A stretch of DNA of 64,000 nt from JASLMY01 sp965226475. GTDB taxonomy: Bacteria > Pseudomonadota > Alphaproteobacteria > GCA-2731375. Each line of letters opens with the position of its first letter. The stretch's first letter is position 1. A program made the translations under genes and the position numbers. This document shows positions 63,255 to 64,000 of the stretch, piece by piece. The stretch lies in contig CBDDDJ010000005.1 of NCBI GenBank assembly GCA_965226475.1, positions 2,654,067 through 2,718,066 of the forward strand, written 5' to 3'. The notes under the pieces are model-generated. The model was not told the origin of the DNA, did no database searches, and worked only from the letters and a program-made list of their open reading frames with translations.

Positions 63255-64000
63255 GGCCTGTTTACAATTAACGCAGCCAGATTATGGCAGCGCACAGACA
63301 TAGCATGGACAGGAAAGAGGCTGCGGTTTTGTCGTAGCGGGTGGCGAGCCTTCGGAACTGCTTGATCTTGTTGATGAAGCATTCGACGAGGTGGCGTTCT
63401 TTGTAGAGGTGTTTGTCGTAGGGGATCGCCATCGACCGGGAGCGGTTGGACGGGATCACGGCGACCATGCCGTGCTCGGCGATGACGTCGCGGAACTCGT
63501 TGGAGTCATAGGCCTTGTCGGCGAGCAGGTAGGCGCCGGTCAGGCCCTCGACGAGCGCTCTTGCCTGGGTGCTGTCATGCACCTGGCCGGCGGTGAGAAC
63601 GAAGCGCAGGGGATTGCCAAGCCCGTCCACGACGATATGGATTTTGCTGCTTAGCCCGCCGCGCGAGCGTCCGATGGCCTGATTTTGAGTCCCCCTTTTG
63701 CGCCGGCGGCGTGGTGATGCGCCCGCACGATGGTGGTGTCGATGATCAGGTATTCGAAATCCGGGTCGTCGGCTAGGGCCTTGAACACCTGCTTCCAGAC
63801 CCCGTGCCGCGACCAGCGCCAGAAGCGGGTGTAGACGGTGTACCAGGGACCGAACGCATCGGGCAGATCGCGCCATGGCGAACCAGTGCGGGCCACCCAA
63901 AGCACGGCCTCGACAAACCGCCGGTTGTTGCGGCCGGTCACGCCGCGGTCCGTCGCCTTGCCAGGCACCAGATCCTTGATCCGATCCCACTGCGGGTCTG
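63255..64000 (-). mobile_element. IS427-type IS5-family element, copy C, cut by the window end
   Basis: It starts GGCCTGTTTACAATTA after CTAG (63251-63254). The transposase frames are as in copy A, with only one unit of the 171-bp block. The N-terminal end and the far inverted repeat lie outside the window. Confidence 0.9.
63268..64000 (-). CDS. IS427-type transposase, N-terminus beyond the window
   Basis: The orfB part (SSKIHIVVDG to the C-terminus, stop at 63268) and most of orfA (from DPQWDRIKDL at the window edge to AHHHAAGAKGG) are present, with the same A4G5 overlap region as copy A. No damage is seen in the visible part. Confidence 0.85.
   Translation of the reverse strand, partial: RPAVGSDQGSGAWQGDGPRRDRPQQPAVCRGRALGGPHWFAMARSARCVRSLVHRLHPLLALVAARGLEAGVQGPSRRPGFRIPDHRHHHRAGASPRRRRKRGTQNQAIGRSRGGLSSKIHIVVDGLGNPLRFVLTAGQVHDSTQARALVEGLTGAYLLADKAYDSNEFRDVIAEHGMVAVIPSNRSRSMAIPYDKHLYKERHLVECFINKIKQFRRLATRYDKTAASFLSMLCLCAAIIWLR

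Larger units (their letters stand above)
48991..64000. repeat. Right arm of the giant inverted repeat
   Basis: It is the reverse complement of 18719-34013 with scattered differences. The inner edge is the left end of IS3-X copy 5 at 48991; the outer edge is beyond the window, since the IS427-type copy continues past 64000. At the inner edge this arm looks ancestral, because copy 5 has a target duplication on both sides whereas copy 2 does not. Confidence 0.9.

Overview
The window is high-GC DNA that looks alphaproteobacterial, probably Rhodospirillales-like. Reasons are the TRAP transporter/GMC oxidoreductase/MmgE-PrpD catabolic cluster, the egtB-egtD pair, a GPP34-family gene, plasmid-type genes (strawberry-notch helicase, DUF2285-like protein, HU fusion, type IA topoisomerase) and the IS repertoire. 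It is extremely rich in insertion sequences, and most cargo genes are truncated, frameshifted or interrupted. A replicon undergoing IS expansion (plasmid or genomic island) fits best. No rRNA, tRNA, CRISPR array or origin was found.

Layout. 1-8.5 kb: end of an IS21-family element, a truncated ICMT-like methyltransferase, then a catabolic/uptake block: MmgE/PrpD (amber-interrupted, minus) divergent from a GMC oxidoreductase, followed by a three-gene TRAP transporter (dctP-dctQ-dctM). An IS1595-family element with a perfect 8-bp target duplication sits in the divergent promoter region. 8.5-19.6 kb: mobile-element pile-up: an IS630 element with a -1 frameshift site, a group II intron 5' fragment, a full-length group II intron splitting an outer-membrane beta-barrel gene at a precise in-frame splice point, IS3 and IS630 remnants, an IS427-type IS5 element, a broken fatty acid desaturase interrupted by the first copy of a 1414-bp IS3-type element (here called IS3-X), an XRE regulator, and a second IS427-type copy interrupted by an IS1031-type element.

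19.6-34.0 kb and 49.0-63.3 kb are the two arms of a giant inverted repeat of about 14.4 kb each (longer if the IS427-type copies are included). Positions mirror as x+y = 82888, then 82942, then 83004 as small indels accumulate. Each arm carries a HU-domain fusion gene (frameshifted), a small conserved gene, a PAPS-reductase-like fragment fused by deletion to a strawberry-notch helicase, an IS21 element containing a group II intron fragment, an IS1595-type element, a topoisomerase IA truncated before its catalytic tyrosine, an integrase remnant, a small conserved gene, a nested IS30-in-IS3-in-IS3 structure, a short P450-like remnant and an IS3-X copy that forms the inner boundary. The arms differ by scattered substitutions and indels, concentrated in the helicase, so they are probably not a simple assembly duplication.

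The single-copy centre (34.0-49.0 kb) holds an ergothioneine operon (egtB-egtD), a Toprim fragment, a second IS21 element whose istA is split by two inverted IS3-X copies, an integrase fragment, a HigB/HigA-like toxin-antitoxin pair, a frameshifted DUF2285-like gene, an intact-looking IS3 element (IS3-W), an IS110 fragment and a GPP34-family gene. Working cargo is probably limited to the TRAP/GMC block, the XRE regulator, egtBD, the toxin-antitoxin pair, the GPP34 gene and a few small conserved genes. Labels such as IS3-X, IS3-Y, IS3-Z, IS3-W and IS21-alpha/beta/gamma are local names used only here.
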